A DNA stretch of 64,000 nt from Metabacillus litoralis (GTDB lineage Bacteria > Bacillota > Bacilli > Bacillales > Bacillaceae), in assembly GCF_003667825.1 (NCBI RefSeq), contig NZ_CP033043.1, positions 4,906,501 to 4,970,500 on the forward strand. The letters run 5' to 3'. This document shows, piece after piece, positions 61,561-64,000 of the stretch. The notes beneath the pieces were generated by a model. It saw only the letters and a program-made list of their open reading frames with translations. It made no database searches and had not been told where the DNA came from. Position 1 is the stretch's first letter. Each line of letters opens with the position of its first letter. A program made the translations under genes and the position numbers.

Positions 61561-63411
61561 ATGTGCGGAATAACAGGTTGGGTAAATTTTAAAGGAAATA
61601 TACGCACTGAGCAAGAAACGGTTAAGAAAATGGCAGAAACATTAGCAAAAAGAGGGCCAGATGACACGAACATTTGGGGAGAAGATCATGTACAATTTGG
61701 TCATAAACGACTAGTTGTCGTTGACCCTGCCGGTGGTATTCAACCAATGACGCGGACAAAAGAAGGAAACTCTTATACGATTTGCTATAACGGTGAGCTT
61801 TACAATACTGAGGATATTAGAAAAGAACTTCTTTCAAGAGGATACACATTTAAAGGGCATTCTGATACAGAGGTTTTGCTTCAATCCTATATTGAATGGG
61901 AAGAAGAATGTGTACATCGTTTAAACGGAATATTTGCTTTTGCGGTTTGGGATTCAAAGAAAGAAAAATTATTTATCGGTAGAGATCGCTTAGGAGTAAA
62001 ACCTTTATTTTATAAAGAAGAGAACGGATCTATCTTATTTGCGTCAGAGCTGAAAGCAATTCTAGCTCATCCTTCTGTTTCGGCTAAACTTGATAAATCA
62101 GGTCTTTCTGAAATATTTGGTGTTGGACCTTCTAGAACTCCTGGTGTTGGAGTTTTTAAAGGAATTGATGAGCTGCGTCCAGCTCATGCCTTAGTTTATA
62201 CAAAAAATGGCTTAAAGAAGTGGCGTTATTGGGATGTAGAAAGCAAACCACATGAAGATTCTGTTGAAGAAACAGCTGATAAGGTAAGATTTTTATTCAC
62301 AGATGCTGTAAAACGTCAATTAGTATCAGATGTGCCATTATGTACGTTCCTTTCTGGCGGAGTTGACTCAAGTGCGATTACAGCTGTTGCTGCAGAACAT
62401 TATAAAAAAGAAGGAAAAGGGCAACTTCATACTTATTCTATCGATTATGAAGATAATGAAAAATTCTTTAAAGCCAATGAGTTTCAACCAAACTCAGATG
62501 GTCCGTGGATAAAGAAAATGAGTGAGGCATTTAATACCAATCATCATCGCTGCGTAATTTCCCAACAGGAATTAGTCGATCATCTAATTGAAGCAACTTC
62601 TGTTCGTGACTTGCCTGGTATGGCAGATGTGGATTCATCCTTATTGTGGTTCTGTCGCGAAATTAAAAAAGACTTTGTTGTTGGATTGTCAGGTGAATGT
62701 GCAGATGAAATTTTTGGAGGGTATCCTTGGTTCCATCGCCCTGAGGATTTAGCAAATTCAGCATTTCCATGGATGCGTTCAACAGATGAGCGAGTGTCGT
62801 TATTAAAGCCTGAGTGGCAAGATAAATTAAATCTTAATGAATATGTTCAAGCTCGCTATCAAGAAACAGTTAACGAAACACCGCTGCTTGAAGGTGAATC
62901 AGAGGTTGAAGCGCAAAGACGTCAACTATTCTACTTAAATATGCATTGGTTCATGACAAATCTCTTAGATCGAAAAGATCGCATGAGTATGGGCGCCAGC
63001 TTAGAGGTTCGTGTTCCGTTTGCTGATCATCGTCTTGTTGAATATGTATGGAACATTCCTTGGGAAGTAAAAATGCATGGCGATCGCGAAAAAGGAATTT
63101 TACGAAAAGCGTTAGAGGGACTTCTTCCTAATGAGGTTCTTTACCGCAAGAAAAGTCCTTACCCGAAAACACATAATCCAGAGTATACAAGATTAGTAAC
63201 AAACTGGTTGAAATCTTTAGTAAGCCAAAAAGATTCGATTTTACATGAGTTGTTAAATAAGCAAAAGCTTAATGATATTATCGAAACAGAGGGCAAAGCA
63301 TTCCAGGTTCCTTGGTTCGGTCAATTAATGTCAGGTCCACAGCTCCTTGCTCATTTAGCACAAATTCATGTTTGGTTTGATAGCTATTCAATCGATATTG
63401 ATGAAAGATAG
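61561..63411 (+). CDS. asnO: Asparagine synthetase, glutamine-hydrolysing
   Basis: 616 residues. The class II glutamine amidotransferase domain begins with catalytic Cys2 (MCGITGW). The synthetase domain carries the PP-loop SGGVDSS and GASLEVRVPFADH. It makes asparagine from aspartate, glutamine and ATP. The length and yisN neighbour match B. subtilis AsnO (614), which is expressed in sporulation. A CATAATATA at 61531-61539, just before the gene, resembles the -10 of sporulation sigma factors. ATG 61561 follows GAGGGAGATG. Confidence 0.94.
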   Translation: MCGITGWVNFKGNIRTEQETVKKMAETLAKRGPDDTNIWGEDHVQFGHKRLVVVDPAGGIQPMTRTKEGNSYTICYNGELYNTEDIRKELLSRGYTFKGHSDTEVLLQSYIEWEEECVHRLNGIFAFAVWDSKKEKLFIGRDRLGVKPLFYKEENGSILFASELKAILAHPSVSAKLDKSGLSEIFGVGPSRTPGVGVFKGIDELRPAHALVYTKNGLKKWRYWDVESKPHEDSVEETADKVRFLFTDAVKRQLVSDVPLCTFLSGGVDSSAITAVAAEHYKKEGKGQLHTYSIDYEDNEKFFKANEFQPNSDGPWIKKMSEAFNTNHHRCVISQQELVDHLIEATSVRDLPGMADVDSSLLWFCREIKKDFVVGLSGECADEIFGGYPWFHRPEDLANSAFPWMRSTDERVSLLKPEWQDKLNLNEYVQARYQETVNETPLLEGESEVEAQRRQLFYLNMHWFMTNLLDRKDRMSMGASLEVRVPFADHRLVEYVWNIPWEVKMHGDREKGILRKALEGLLPNEVLYRKKSPYPKTHNPEYTRLVTNWLKSLVSQKDSILHELLNKQKLNDIIETEGKAFQVPWFGQLMSGPQLLAHLAQIHVWFDSYSIDIDER

Positions 63412-63418
63412 AAGTGTT

Positions 63419-63455
63419 AGAGGAACTGTCCGGTAGGGGCAGTTCCTTTTTATTT
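63419..63455 (+). terminator. Intrinsic terminator of asnO
   Basis: AGGAACTG pairs with CAGTTCCT around an 11-base loop, followed by TTTTATTTA. Confidence 0.8.
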
Positions 63456-63617
63456 ACTTTAAAATGGCAGAGCATTTTATTCTGAGTTTCATATTTTAGT
63501 TATACATTGTTGAAAAAGGGAGCTCTCCTAAGCATTTACTTATTTTTTAGCTAGTTTAGTAGGAAGATACTGTATATAATGAAAAAATACAATGATGAAC
63601 AGACGAGGTAGAAGTCA

Positions 63618-64000
63618 ATGAACCAGGAATTGGTCATGTACATCCTGATTAGTGTTTTGGGTGGCTCAATAAGTATTTTTTTATGTGGTTATGGTTTAGT
63701 GAAAATAAAAGATGCTCCAGGTGGCAGATATTATGTTTTGGCAACATTTATGTGCGCTGTATTTGCGTTTGGCTATGCATTTGAGCTCGCGAGTACTACT
63801 TTGGAGCAAATGAAGATTTGGTTAAGAGTGGAATATTTGGCTTTGCCGTTTATTCCAGTATTTATTTTGCTTATGTGTTTTGACTATGTAGGAAAGAAGC
63901 TTAAGCAATGGGCTTACATTCTTTTATTTGGCATTCCGATTTTGACGATTACAATGCATTACACAAATGAATTTCATCATATTTATTACACATCTATGGA
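63618..64000 (+). CDS. 7TM sensor protein, N-terminal part, 3' truncated
   Basis: The frame from ATG 63618 (after GAGGTAG) is open to the window edge, 127 codons. It encodes at least four membrane helices (MNQELVMYILISVLGGSISI...; AFGYAFELASTTLEQMKIW; LPFIPVFILLMCFDYVG). This looks like the N-terminal 7TM region found in front of histidine kinases and diguanylate cyclases. The output domain is outside the window, so the type of sensor cannot be decided. TATAAT at 63575-63580 is a possible -10. Confidence 0.7.
   Translation, partial: MNQELVMYILISVLGGSISIFLCGYGLVKIKDAPGGRYYVLATFMCAVFAFGYAFELASTTLEQMKIWLRVEYLALPFIPVFILLMCFDYVGKKLKQWAYILLFGIPILTITMHYTNEFHHIYYTSM

Overview
The window is chromosomal DNA from a low-GC, endospore-forming member of the Bacillaceae. 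It is close to Bacillus sensu lato and perhaps Metabacillus-like, but the genus cannot be fixed from sequence alone. The evidence is a complete gerP spore-germination operon, a Spo0E-like phosphatase, comK, strong AGGAGG-type ribosome binding sites, frequent TTG/GTG starts, and long gene-order agreement with the B. subtilis pbpF-hemEH / yhgDE / yhfHI-lcfB / yhfN / comK / yhjDE-sipV / addBA / sbcDC / yisB-gerP-yisI / yisKLN-asnO region. I see no rRNA, tRNA, CRISPR array or prophage.

Layout. 1-3.9 kb: the end of a class A PBP, then hemE-hemH, with hemY not following. 3.9-9.9 kb: amidase, a ~630-bp non-coding element with terminal inverted repeats, a membrane protein, and the TetR/yhgE pair with matching operators. 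10-12.3 kb: a fused ammonium-transporter/chemoreceptor behind a TnrA/GlnR-type box. 12.4-17.5 kb: a GC-rich repeat, a LacI regulator, a second copy of the 600-bp element, yhfH, yhfI and a FadR-controlled lcfB. 17.6-20.5 kb: a three-gene amino-acid-type ABC importer. 20.5-29 kb: the GlcNAc cluster (nagB-nagA, nagP, nagR) and a SIS protein, interrupted twice by copies of a 1482-bp IS3/IS150-type element. 29-32 kb: XRE regulator with azlCD, and an M48 protease. 32.5-35.5 kb: the glyoxylate shunt (aceB-aceA). 35.6-38.9 kb: yhzC, comK, yhjD, yhjE, sipV. 38.9-39.3 kb: a 52-bp-period palindromic array. 39.5-42 kb: thiolase and an MFS transporter. 42.1-54.4 kb: the addBA-sbcDC recombination block and an HNH protein. 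54.5-57.6 kb: gerPABCDEF and yisI. 57.7-63.4 kb: TatD, yisK, yisL, a second 52-bp-period array, yisN, asnO. The window ends inside a 7TM sensor gene.

Functional links. The nag genes form a GlcNAc uptake and catabolism module with NagR-type operator half sites in the nagA/nagP divergent region. aceBA and lcfB suggest growth on fatty acids or acetate. addBA-sbcDC is a double-strand-break processing operon. The most unusual signals are: (i) both IS copies sit exactly in the loops of intrinsic terminator hairpins; (ii) two unrelated-sequence tandem arrays share one architecture (10-bp arms, 7-nt loop, 25-bp linker, 52-bp period); (iii) the Amt-chemoreceptor fusion with its nitrogen-control box; and (iv) the two-copy 600-bp element with inverted termini.
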